Made by a program: the position numbers and the translations under genes
DNA from: Halomonas piscis
Lineage (GTDB): Bacteria > Pseudomonadota > Gammaproteobacteria > Pseudomonadales > Halomonadaceae
Reading direction: 5' to 3'
Assembly: GCF_031886125.1 (NCBI RefSeq)
Contig: NZ_CP119391.1
Coordinates: 1,302,001 to 1,366,000 of the forward strand
DNA length: 64,000 nucleotides
Notes under the pieces: generated by a model
The model's input: only the letters and a program-made list of their open reading frames with translations
Told to the model about the DNA's origin: nothing
Database searches by the model: none
Shown here: positions 26,999 to 34,593 of the stretch, piece after piece
How the letters are laid out: each line of letters begins with the position of its first letter
Position numbering within the stretch: the stretch's first letter is position 1

Positions 26999-28537
26999 AT
27001 GTTTGACGAGGATTTGGCCAGCCAGCGCTGCCGCTGGCCCCAGTGGCGCGATAAGCTGCGCACCGCCGAGGAAGCCGCGGCGCTGATCGAGGACGGCATG
27101 ACCGTGGGGATGAGCGGCTTTACCCGGGCCGGGGAAGCCAAGGCCGTGCCCCGGGCGCTGGCTGAGCGGGCCGGCCAGGCGCCGCTTTCCATCACCCTGA
27201 TGACCGGTGCGTCGCTGGGTAATGACCTCGACAAGCTGTTGACCGAAGCCAACGCGCTCTCCCGGCGCATGCCGTTTCAGGTGGATGCCACCCTGCGCCG
27301 GGCGATCAACGACGGCCGGGTCATGTTCATGGACCAGCACCTGTCCGAGACGGTAGAGCTTTTGCGCAATCGTCAGCTGGCGGAAATGGACGTGGCGGTC
27401 ATCGAGGCCTGTGCGATCACCGAAGACGGCGGTATCGTACCGACTACCTCGGTGGGCAACTCGGCCAGCTATGCCATACTGGCCAACAAGGTCATCATCG
27501 AGCTGAACCTGGATTCGCCCGCGGCGCTGGAGGGGCTGCACGATATCTACATTCCGCAGATGCGCCCCACGCGCACGCCGATCCCCGTGGTCGCGGCGGA
27601 TTCGCGCATCGGCACGCCGTATATTCCCATCGATCCCGACAGCATCGCAGCGATCGTGGTGACTCGGGGCAAGGACAGCGCCTCCACGGTGCAGCCGCCG
27701 GACGCCGATACCCAGCGCATTGCCAACCACCTGATCGACTTTTTTGCCGACGAGGTGAAAATCGGCCGCCTGACGCCGTCGCTGCTGCCGCTGCAGGCGG
27801 GTATCGGCAACATGGCCAACGCCGTGATGAGCGGGCTGGCCGAGGGCCCCTTCGAGCACCTGACCATGTATTCCGAAGTGCTGCAGGATTCCACCTTCGA
27901 CCTGCTCGACAGCGGCAAGCTGGACTTTGCCTCGGGCTGCTCGATCACGCTGTCGGAGGAATGCGGCGAGCGGGTGTGGAACAATATCGATCGCTATCGC
28001 GATCGTTTGGTACTGCGTCCCCAGGAGCTTTCCAACCATCCGGGCATCGTCCGCCGGCTGGGGGGCATTTCGATCAACACCGCGCTCGAGATGGACATCT
28101 ACGGCAACGTCAACTCCACTCACGTGAGCGGCACCAGGATGATGAACGGCATCGGCGGCTCGGGAGACTTTGCCCGTAACGCCCAGCTGTCGGTGTTTGT
28201 CACCAAGTCGCTGGCCAAGGGCGGCGATATTTCCAGCATCGTGCCCTTTGTCAGCCACGTGGATCATACCGAGCACGATGTGGATATCCTCGTCACCGAG
28301 CACGGTCTGGCCGACCTGCGCGGGCTGGCCCCGCGGGAGCGAGCGGTACAGGTGATCGAGCGCTGCGTGGATCCTTCCTACCGCCCGGCGCTGCACCGCT
28401 ATTTCGCCGATGCCAAAAAGCGCGGCGGACATACCCCGCACTGCCTGGAGCAGGCGCTTGGCTGGCATGTGGCCATGGAAGAAGAGGGCCACATGCGCCG
28501 CTTCCGGTACGACGCGACCGCCGACGCGGTTTCCTGA
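26999..28537 (+). CDS. Acetyl-CoA hydrolase/transferase family (succinyl-CoA:acetate CoA-transferase)
   Basis: Family members move CoA between succinyl-CoA or acetyl-CoA and carboxylates. The 512 residues start with a region around GMTVGMSGFTRAGEAKAVPRAL. The catalytic glutamate lies in LTMYSEVLQD, flanked by LQAGIGNMANAVMSGL. The oxyanion/CoA site region is GGSGDFARNAQLSVFV, and HVDHTEHDVDILVTEHGLADLRG is the family signature near the end. The ATG at 26999 has AAGGAGA just upstream and is preferred over a longer open frame. Which substrate pair is used cannot be decided from the sequence. Confidence 0.9.
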   Translation: MFDEDLASQRCRWPQWRDKLRTAEEAAALIEDGMTVGMSGFTRAGEAKAVPRALAERAGQAPLSITLMTGASLGNDLDKLLTEANALSRRMPFQVDATLRRAINDGRVMFMDQHLSETVELLRNRQLAEMDVAVIEACAITEDGGIVPTTSVGNSASYAILANKVIIELNLDSPAALEGLHDIYIPQMRPTRTPIPVVAADSRIGTPYIPIDPDSIAAIVVTRGKDSASTVQPPDADTQRIANHLIDFFADEVKIGRLTPSLLPLQAGIGNMANAVMSGLAEGPFEHLTMYSEVLQDSTFDLLDSGKLDFASGCSITLSEECGERVWNNIDRYRDRLVLRPQELSNHPGIVRRLGGISINTALEMDIYGNVNSTHVSGTRMMNGIGGSGDFARNAQLSVFVTKSLAKGGDISSIVPFVSHVDHTEHDVDILVTEHGLADLRGLAPRERAVQVIERCVDPSYRPALHRYFADAKKRGGHTPHCLEQALGWHVAMEEEGHMRRFRYDATADAVS

Positions 28538-28563
28538 GCGCGCGGCGCGGTAACGCTTTCGGG

Positions 28564-28968
28564 TTAGCGGCGCGGCGGGTTGGCGACGGGTTCTGACGGC
28601 GTGGCGGTGGCGTCGGGGCGAGTGGCGATAAAGGTGGCCACCCCGGCGAAGAACAGCGCCAGCGCGGCCAGTAGCCAGGGAGAGGCGCCGCCCAGCCACA
28701 GCGTGACGAGGCTGAATACCAGCAGCGCGTAGGCGGTGAGCTTGGCGCGGGGCGGAATGGCCCGCTGTTCGCGCCAGGCATAGAGGTAGGGGCCGAAGCG
28801 CGGATGGTACAGCAGCCAGTTGGCAAGCCGGGGCGAGCCCCTGGTAGCGGCCCACAGCGCCAGCAGCAGAAAGGGCGTGGTGGGCAGCAGCGGCAGCACG
28901 ATGCCGGCGGCGCCAAGGCCGATACAAAGGTAGGCCAGTGCGCTCCAGGCTAGAGGGGCAAAACGCAT
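28564..28968 (-). CDS. YbaN/DUF454 family inner-membrane protein
   Basis: A 134-residue membrane protein. The conserved DUF454 pattern is visible: LGAAGIVLPLLPTTPFLLLALW in the first membrane segments, then HPRFGPYLYAWREQRAIPPRAK. Three or four hydrophobic stretches and a Pro-rich soluble tail follow. The function of YbaN is not known. It faces the CoA-transferase gene convergently, 26 bp away, and lies downstream of sirB on the same strand with a 36 bp gap. Confidence 0.85.
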   Translation of the reverse strand: MRFAPLAWSALAYLCIGLGAAGIVLPLLPTTPFLLLALWAATRGSPRLANWLLYHPRFGPYLYAWREQRAIPPRAKLTAYALLVFSLVTLWLGGASPWLLAALALFFAGVATFIATRPDATATPSEPVANPPRR

Positions 28969-29004
28969 GTCAGGCTCCTTTGAACTTGCAATGGTCGGCG
29001 CGGC

Positions 29005-29394
29005 TTAGGCGGCGGCAAGCCAGGAAAGCGCGCTGTGCTGCGTTGCCGCACCCAGAATATAGGCAAACACCGCCACGGCGGCAACGGCAAACAGCGCCCG
29101 GCTGGCCGGCGTGGCGCCGCGTTTGATCGCCACGGTACCCAGCACGATATACACGATCAGGGCGACGATCTTTGCCGTGAGCCAGCCCGGCAGCGGCCAG
29201 AAGTTGAGCATGACGGCAAGCGCCACGCCAAACGCCAGCAGCGCGGTGTCGATGACATGCGGGGCAATCTTTACCCAGCGTGCCTTGAGCACGCTGTTTT
29301 CGTTGACCGACCAGAACGCCCGCAGCACAAAGAAGATAAGACTCAGATAAGCGGCGGTTACGTGGAGGTGTTTGACGGCGGTGTAGCTTTCCAT
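29005..29394 (-). CDS. SirB family membrane protein
   Basis: A 129-residue protein with four hydrophobic helices. The start MESYTAVKHLHVTAAYLSLIFFVLR with its histidines and VLKARWVKIAPHVIDTALL match the SirB/SirB2 family (DUF420-like, possible haem- or copper-associated membrane proteins; function unproven). It is flanked on the same strand by nnrS upstream and ybaN downstream, so the three may be transcribed together. Confidence 0.82.
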   Translation of the reverse strand: MESYTAVKHLHVTAAYLSLIFFVLRAFWSVNENSVLKARWVKIAPHVIDTALLAFGVALAVMLNFWPLPGWLTAKIVALIVYIVLGTVAIKRGATPASRALFAVAAVAVFAYILGAATQHSALSWLAAA

Positions 29395-29462
29395 GGAATG
29401 CGTTCCTGTTGTCAGTGTGTTCCGCTTCGGGCGGGATCAAGGCGTACGATGCCCGGACGGCG

Positions 29463-30656
29463 CTAGCCGGCCTTGCCGTCCGGCCGCGCGCTTGTCAAGG
29501 GGATCACATAGTACAGGATAAAGGCCAGATAGCTTAGGCACCACGCGATAATGGTCAGGCTGTACACCCAGTGGCTGGTTTGCGGATACAGCCATAGCCA
29601 CGCCGAGCGCATCAGCGCGGCGAAGAGCATCAGGCCCAGGGCGATCCCGATACCCGGCAGAGTGCGGATGATGCGCCCGGTATGGCCCAGCGATACCCGG
29701 GACATCATCGACAGCATCATGGTGCCCATGCCGCCGATGGCGAGCGCGTGCAGCGCGGTTTCGATCCGCTGGCCGCCGGCGTGCTCGACGGCCCACATGA
29801 AAAGCCCCAGCGGGATGAAGGCGTAGCTGGCGTGCAGCCCCCACAGCAGCGGCTCGCGCAGGATTCTGACGTGATACCAGCGCGACAGCCGCCAGGCGTT
29901 GGCCGTGGCCGCGACCAGCAGCGCCGGCACCAGCAGGGCGTGGGCCGGCCCCAGTCCCGCAGCGGCAAGTATCTGCAGCGCCAGCACGGCGACAACGCCG
30001 CCCAGGCTGGCCGCTTCCAGCGGGCGCAGCCTGACGGGCTGCTCGATGCCTAGCTTGCGCGAGGTAAAGAACGGGATCACCCGCCCGCCGAGCAGCGTCA
30101 TGACCAGCACGATCAGCAGCATGGCAGAGTGGCTGGCTTCGCGCATCAGCGTGCCGTCACCCTGCTGCGCGCCCAGGTGCATAAAACCGTTGGCACAGGC
30201 CAGGGCTAGCAGCAGCGGCACAAACGCCAGGTTGCGCCACATGCGTACGGCGACCACGCGCCGGGCCATGGCCAGCGCCGCCAGGGGCAGAAAGGCCACG
30301 TCCAGGGTAATCAGCAGCGTCGCCGGCAGCGAATCGCCGTAGGCCAGCAGCACGCGCGCCAAAAGCCACAGCGCGGCAAGCCCGGCAAGCGGCCAGCCAC
30401 TCAGTCCGGGCCGGCCGGTCCAGTTCTGCACGGCGGTGAGCAAAAAGCCGACGATAATGGCGCTGCCAAAGCCGAACAGCATTTCGTGAGGATGCCACCA
30501 GAACATGCCGCCGTAAGGCGAAAGCCAGAGATTGCCGTGCCAGAAGGCCAGCCAGGCAAGCAGGGCAAGTACGCTGAACACGGCACCGAGCAGGAAAAAG
30601 GGGCGGAACGCCAGGCGCATGAGCGGCAGGCGGCGAAGCAGAGTCGTTTCCTTCAT
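29463..30656 (-). CDS. nnrS: NnrS family membrane protein
   Basis: NnrS is a haem- and copper-containing membrane protein linked to tolerance of nitric oxide stress. The 397 residues have about twelve hydrophobic helices. Family blocks include LAFRPFFLLGAVFSVLALLAW, the histidine-bearing GMFWWHPHEMLFGFG, NGFMHLGA, RVIPFFTSRKLG and HALAIGGMGTMMLSMMSRVSLGHTGR. An FNR/Anr/Dnr-like box lies 65 bp upstream, consistent with control by low oxygen or nitric oxide. Confidence 0.93.
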   Translation of the reverse strand: MKETTLLRRLPLMRLAFRPFFLLGAVFSVLALLAWLAFWHGNLWLSPYGGMFWWHPHEMLFGFGSAIIVGFLLTAVQNWTGRPGLSGWPLAGLAALWLLARVLLAYGDSLPATLLITLDVAFLPLAALAMARRVVAVRMWRNLAFVPLLLALACANGFMHLGAQQGDGTLMREASHSAMLLIVLVMTLLGGRVIPFFTSRKLGIEQPVRLRPLEAASLGGVVAVLALQILAAAGLGPAHALLVPALLVAATANAWRLSRWYHVRILREPLLWGLHASYAFIPLGLFMWAVEHAGGQRIETALHALAIGGMGTMMLSMMSRVSLGHTGRIIRTLPGIGIALGLMLFAALMRSAWLWLYPQTSHWVYSLTIIAWCLSYLAFILYYVIPLTSARPDGKAG

Positions 30657-30720
30657 GGGCTATTCCTGACGGTTTTGCTGGGGAATGCGCCCCAGCATAC
30701 GAAAAACGCATTAGGAATGC

Positions 30721-30734
30721 ATGATCTGCGTCAA
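30721..30734 (-). promoter_or_regulatory. FNR/Anr/Dnr-like binding site upstream of nnrS
   Basis: ATGATCTGCGTCAA matches the FNR-family consensus TTGAT-N4-ATCAA at 8 of 10 informative bases. It is centred about 71 bp before the nnrS start, so a class II promoter centred at -41.5 would give a leader of about 30 nt. A perfect palindrome GTGCTGCAGCAC abuts it at 30736-30747. Confidence 0.6.
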
Positions 30735-30767
30735 AGTGCTGCAGCACCCGGCGTTACGCTTTGCTAG

Positions 30768-31622
30768 GGCCTGTTGACGTTTCATGGCAGGGGTATTGGC
30801 AGGATAGGGGCAAGCTCGCAGAATAAAGGTTCCCACACCAACAAACTGCAAGCCTGCCATGCCCCGACAAATGCTCACGGATGAACACTGGTCGAAGCTG
30901 AAACCTATCCTGCTTCAACAAGGTATTTATGACAAGGCCGACTTGCGTACCACGATAGAAGGCATCCTTTATCGGATGCGCACCGGCTGCCCGTGGCGGG
31001 ACCTACCGGAGACGTTTGGCCCCTGGAACACGGTCTACAAGCGTTTTAACGCCTGGTCAGCGAGTGGAAAGCTGATGAGGCTTTTCAGCTCTCTGGTGGA
31101 GGAGCCTGATGTTGAGTGGCTGTTCATTGATGGCTCCTACGTCAAGGCCCACCAGGACAGCACCGGAGCTGCCACGGAAGACGCAGAAGCCATTGGCAAA
31201 AGTCGTGCAGGCAATACCAGCAAGATCCACTTGACCGTAGATGCCTATGGGCTACCGATCACCTTCAGAATAACCGGGGGTGAGGTGCACGACAGCACGG
31301 AAGCCCGGGCATTGATTGACGATTTGCCAGCGGGTGATGCATTGGTGGCTGACAAGGGCTATGACAGCGAGCGTATCCGTGGACAGATCGAAGCCAAGGG
31401 CATGGCTGCCGTCATTCCACGCAAACGCAACTCAAAGAAAGGAAATGCCAATCTGGACAGAGGCTTATATCGCTATCGGCATCTGGTTGAGAATGCCTTT
31501 GCTCGATTGAAGCCGTATCGCGCCATCGCAACGCGTTACGACAAGCTCAAGCGAAACTACGAAAGCATGGTGGCCTTGGCCTGCGGCTTTTTATGGCTGC
31601 CCATGTGAAACGTCAACACGCC
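30768..31622 (+). mobile_element. IS5-family insertion sequence with CTAG target duplication
   Basis: About 855 bp with terminal inverted repeats GGCCTGTTGACGTTTCA and its near complement TGAAACGTCAACACGCC (one mismatch). A 4 bp CTAG duplication flanks it (30764-30767 and 31623-31626). It lies between the nnrS promoter region and the next operon; the FNR-like box is left intact. Confidence 0.9.
30859..31608 (+). CDS. IS5-family transposase
   Basis: A single 249-residue frame. The N-terminal IS5 domain has MLTDEHWSKLKPILLQQG and RMRTGCPWRDLPETFGPWNTVYKRF. The DDE residues are in LFIDGSYVKAHQ (Asp), LVADKGYDSERIR (Asp) and HLVENAFARLKPYRAIATRYDK (Glu, in the Y/R-x-E context). The frame is intact and spans most of the element, so activity is plausible. 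Confidence 0.94.
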   Translation: MPRQMLTDEHWSKLKPILLQQGIYDKADLRTTIEGILYRMRTGCPWRDLPETFGPWNTVYKRFNAWSASGKLMRLFSSLVEEPDVEWLFIDGSYVKAHQDSTGAATEDAEAIGKSRAGNTSKIHLTVDAYGLPITFRITGGEVHDSTEARALIDDLPAGDALVADKGYDSERIRGQIEAKGMAAVIPRKRNSKKGNANLDRGLYRYRHLVENAFARLKPYRAIATRYDKLKRNYESMVALACGFLWLPM

Positions 31623-31675
31623 CTAGTGTCCTTGCTTTACACTGAGGTCTGCTTGTCTACCGGATTTGACGCCCT

Positions 31676-32617
31676 ATGCTGGCATTTCTTCAAGGTTTCT
31701 CCTACGGCCTGTTTCTTTCCTGTCTGCCCTGGCTGGTGATCGGACTGGCAAGTCCGCACCGCGCCCTGGGCACGCTGCGACCCACGCGCTTGCAGGCGGT
31801 TGCCCGCTACGGGCTTGCCGTGCCTTTTGTAGCCGGGCTTTTGTGGCTGACGTCGCTGTGGGGCGGTTTCGGGCCGTCGCTCGGCGGCTGGCTGGCGGGG
31901 CTTGGCGCGGTGGCCGTGGCGGTTCCGCTGGAACGCCGCTGGCGCCTCTGGCGGCAAAGGCGCCGGCAGCGGCGGGAGAAAGCCCGCCGCGAGCGCGAAA
32001 GCGCTGCTCGCCGGGCAGAGCAGGCCCGCCAGGCTCGACAAAGAGGCGAGGAAAGCCTCGATCCGGCGCAGCCACCGGCAGACGCGGATGACGTTACCCT
32101 GGCGCTCTGCGAGGCCAAGAAGCGTCTGCTGGCGGCTCGGCAGCCGGCGGTTGCCGGGCAGGCGGACCAGCTTTACGGCCGCTATCGCAAGGCCATGGCG
32201 GTACTTTTAGAGCGCTTCGACCCAGGCGAGCTGGCCTTTGAGCGCGCGCGCTCGCTGGTCGCCGAAGTGTGCTTGACCGCGGTGGACAACCTGACCGCCA
32301 TGGCGGCCCGGGCCAGCGGGGTGGCGGGGGTGGACGCCGAGAGCGCGCGCCGGCGGCTGGCTCGCGAAGGCGAGCGGCTGAGCCAGGCGGAGCGCCTGGC
32401 TCTGGAGCGCCGCCTGGCGCTGGTGGAAGACACCCGGCGGCAGCTCAGCGAGCTTGGCGGCCGCAATGAGGCCGCGCTGACCGCGCTGGACAATATGGCG
32501 GTGGCCATGGCCCGGGTGGATACGCGTCGCCCCCAGGCATCCGTCAGCGCCGATCAGGCGCTGGATGACCTGCAGCGCTTCGTCGCCGGAGCAGAGCGCT
32601 ATAGCCGCCGCAGTTGA
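31676..32617 (+). CDS. Membrane-anchored coiled-coil protein in a TelA operon
   Basis: No named family was recognised. The 313-residue product has two or three N-terminal hydrophobic segments (about residues 5-25, 45-62 and 66-85), then a strongly basic Arg-rich stretch (RRWRLWRQRRRQRREKARRE), an Ala/Glu/Arg-rich coiled-coil region and a helical C-terminal half. It precedes the TelA-like gene by about 60 bp on the same strand, and related membrane proteins are known next to TelA homologues, so it may work with it. The start region has no obvious ribosome-binding site, and the IS5 insertion lies only 53 bp upstream. Confidence 0.6.
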   Translation: MLAFLQGFSYGLFLSCLPWLVIGLASPHRALGTLRPTRLQAVARYGLAVPFVAGLLWLTSLWGGFGPSLGGWLAGLGAVAVAVPLERRWRLWRQRRRQRREKARRERESAARRAEQARQARQRGEESLDPAQPPADADDVTLALCEAKKRLLAARQPAVAGQADQLYGRYRKAMAVLLERFDPGELAFERARSLVAEVCLTAVDNLTAMAARASGVAGVDAESARRRLAREGERLSQAERLALERRLALVEDTRRQLSELGGRNEAALTALDNMAVAMARVDTRRPQASVSADQALDDLQRFVAGAERYSRRS

Positions 32618-32679
32618 ACTCGACGGCCTGGCCGTAGTCTTGTTGAGTTATTCTCTTGCCCAAGAAGGATGCCCGATTT

Positions 32680-33840
32680 ATGTCCACGCCGCAGGATCCC
32701 CGTCATCAGGCACTGTATCTGCCGCCGGCAGAAGACGTTGCCGCCGAGCTTGAGCGCAGGACTTCTGCCGCCTCCGATGAGGAGCGCCTGGCGGATGAGG
32801 CGAAACGCTTTGCCGAGGCCTTGCTGGCCGAAGGGCAGGAGCGCCAGGCCCGGCGCCGCCACGTGGACGAGCTGGGCTACGACGTCCAGCGCCAGGCCGC
32901 CTATCACAGCGAGCTGCTCAAAACGCCCATGCGCACGCTTGCCGAGCAGGGCGAGGAAGGCGGGCCGGTAGCCCAGGCGCTGGCCGGGCTGCAAGGCCGC
33001 ATGCGCGAGCTTGACCCCCAGCGCCATCGGCTTTCCCGGCGGGGGATCGATCGCGTGCTGAGGTTTATCCCCGGCATGAGCACCGGTCTTGAGCGCTATT
33101 TTCAAAAATATGAAAGTGCCCAGCAGGCGCTGGACGCCATCATCCACGAGCTGGAGTCGGGCAAGGACAGGCTGGGCCGCGACAACCTCACCCTGGCGGA
33201 CGACCAGCAGGCGCTGGAAAACGCCGTTGACAAGCTCCAGGAGCAGATCGAGCTGGGTCAGATGATCGATCGGCGCCTGGTGTCGAGCGCCGAAGCGCTG
33301 CCGCCGGAAGACCCCGAGCGTGGCTTTATCGAAGAAGAGCTTGTGTTTCCGCTGCGCCAGCGCGTGGTCGATCTTCAGCAGCAGCGGGCGGTCAGCCAGC
33401 AGGGCGTGCTGGCGCTGGAGGTGCTCATCCGTAACAACCGCGAGCTGATGCGCGGGGTGGACAGGGCGATCAACGTCACCGTGTCGGCGCTGAGCGTTGC
33501 CGTGACCGTGGCGCTGGGGCTTGCCAACCAGCGGCTGGTGCTGGACAAGGTCGAGGCGCTCAACGCCACCACCTCGGACATGATCGCCGGCACCGCCCAG
33601 TCGCTGCGCCGCCAGGGGGCGGACATCCAGACCCGCGCCGGGTCGGCGATGCTCGACATGGAAAAGCTCGAGCAGGCCTTTGGCGACGTTATGGCGGCCG
33701 TTGACGACGTGTCGCGCTATCGCCGCGAGGCGCTGCCGCAGCTGGCAGAGCAGGTCAGCCGTCTGGAGGCGCTTTCCCGCGAGGGCAGTGACGCCATCGA
33801 GCGGATGCAGCGGGCCCGCGACGACGCCTCCTCTCGGTGA
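32680..33840 (+). CDS. TelA/KlaA toxic anion resistance family protein
   Basis: TelA-like proteins are associated with resistance to tellurite and some peptides; the mechanism is unclear. The ~386 residues are almost all helical. Typical features are LSRRGIDRVLRFIPG, YFQKYESAQQALDAIIHELESGKD, DNLTLADDQQALENAVDKLQEQI, and the C-terminal NVTVSALSVAVTVALGLANQRLVLDKVEALNATTSDMIAGTA block. The ATG at 32680 (MSTPQDPRH) is preferred over a TTG eight codons earlier; AAGAAGGA lies 10 bp before it. It overlaps the next gene (GTGA). Confidence 0.88.
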   Translation: MSTPQDPRHQALYLPPAEDVAAELERRTSAASDEERLADEAKRFAEALLAEGQERQARRRHVDELGYDVQRQAAYHSELLKTPMRTLAEQGEEGGPVAQALAGLQGRMRELDPQRHRLSRRGIDRVLRFIPGMSTGLERYFQKYESAQQALDAIIHELESGKDRLGRDNLTLADDQQALENAVDKLQEQIELGQMIDRRLVSSAEALPPEDPERGFIEEELVFPLRQRVVDLQQQRAVSQQGVLALEVLIRNNRELMRGVDRAINVTVSALSVAVTVALGLANQRLVLDKVEALNATTSDMIAGTAQSLRRQGADIQTRAGSAMLDMEKLEQAFGDVMAAVDDVSRYRREALPQLAEQVSRLEALSREGSDAIERMQRARDDASSR

Positions 33841-34532
33841 AGCGACTCCTCGCTTGCCTGGTGCTGATCGCCATTGGCGTGGCCCTCGACAAGGGCCTCT
33901 GGGAGGTTCCCCGGGAGTGGGATCCGTTCGCGCCGCTGCGTATTCGGGATCCGGTAACGCCGGTGACCGGCTGGAAAACCAGCCGGCTCAACGGCGACCG
34001 CGAGGGCTGCCTGGCAGCGCTTGAGCGCCTGCCGGACAGCTCGCTCGACTATCTGGCGCTTGAGGATTACACGCCGGTGCCCGACTGCCCGCTGACCAAC
34101 GTGGTGCGCCTGAACGCCAGCGGCGTGGCGTTCAACCGTCGCTTTGTGGCCAGCTGCCCGCTGGCGCTTGGCTGGCTGATGTTCGAACATCACGTGCTGC
34201 AGCCGGCCGCCAGGGAGCATCTGGGCAGCCCGGTCAGCCGGGTGGAGCACTACGGCAGCTTTGCCTGCCGCAACGTCTACGGGCGCAAGAATGCCCGGCG
34301 CAGCGCCCATGCCACGGCGGACGCGCTGGACGTGGCGGCGTTTGGCCTGGAGGACGGCCGCCGTATCAGCGTGCTCGAAGGCTGGCAGCACGAGGACGAG
34401 CGCGGCCGGTTTCTCAGGGCGCTTCATCGCGGTGCCTGCCGCCACTTTGCCACGGTGCTGGGGCCGGACTATAACGCCGCTCATGCCAACCATTTTCATT
34501 TGGCCATGGGCGGGTTCGGCGCATGCCGCTAG
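33837..34532 (+). CDS. Extensin-like C-terminal domain protein
   Basis: A 231-residue protein with an N-terminal membrane segment (LLACLVLIAIGVAL), presumably anchoring a periplasmic domain. The region from GDREGCLAALERL to the end matches the extensin-like_C domain, with four or more cysteines (GCLAAL, PDCPL, SCPLALGW, ACRN). It has a metal-peptidase-like histidine/aspartate set in RSAHATADALDVAAF and ANHFHLAMG, as in M15/LAS-type enzymes. Its role could be cell-wall related. The GTG start overlaps the telA stop, making a three-gene unit with the two genes before it. Confidence 0.8.
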   Translation: MKRLLACLVLIAIGVALDKGLWEVPREWDPFAPLRIRDPVTPVTGWKTSRLNGDREGCLAALERLPDSSLDYLALEDYTPVPDCPLTNVVRLNASGVAFNRRFVASCPLALGWLMFEHHVLQPAAREHLGSPVSRVEHYGSFACRNVYGRKNARRSAHATADALDVAAFGLEDGRRISVLEGWQHEDERGRFLRALHRGACRHFATVLGPDYNAAHANHFHLAMGGFGACR

Positions 34533-34593
34533 CTACAGCCACTAGCAGCACGCTGGCCGATCGACTTGCCATTTCACTCTGGAGCAGGCGCTT

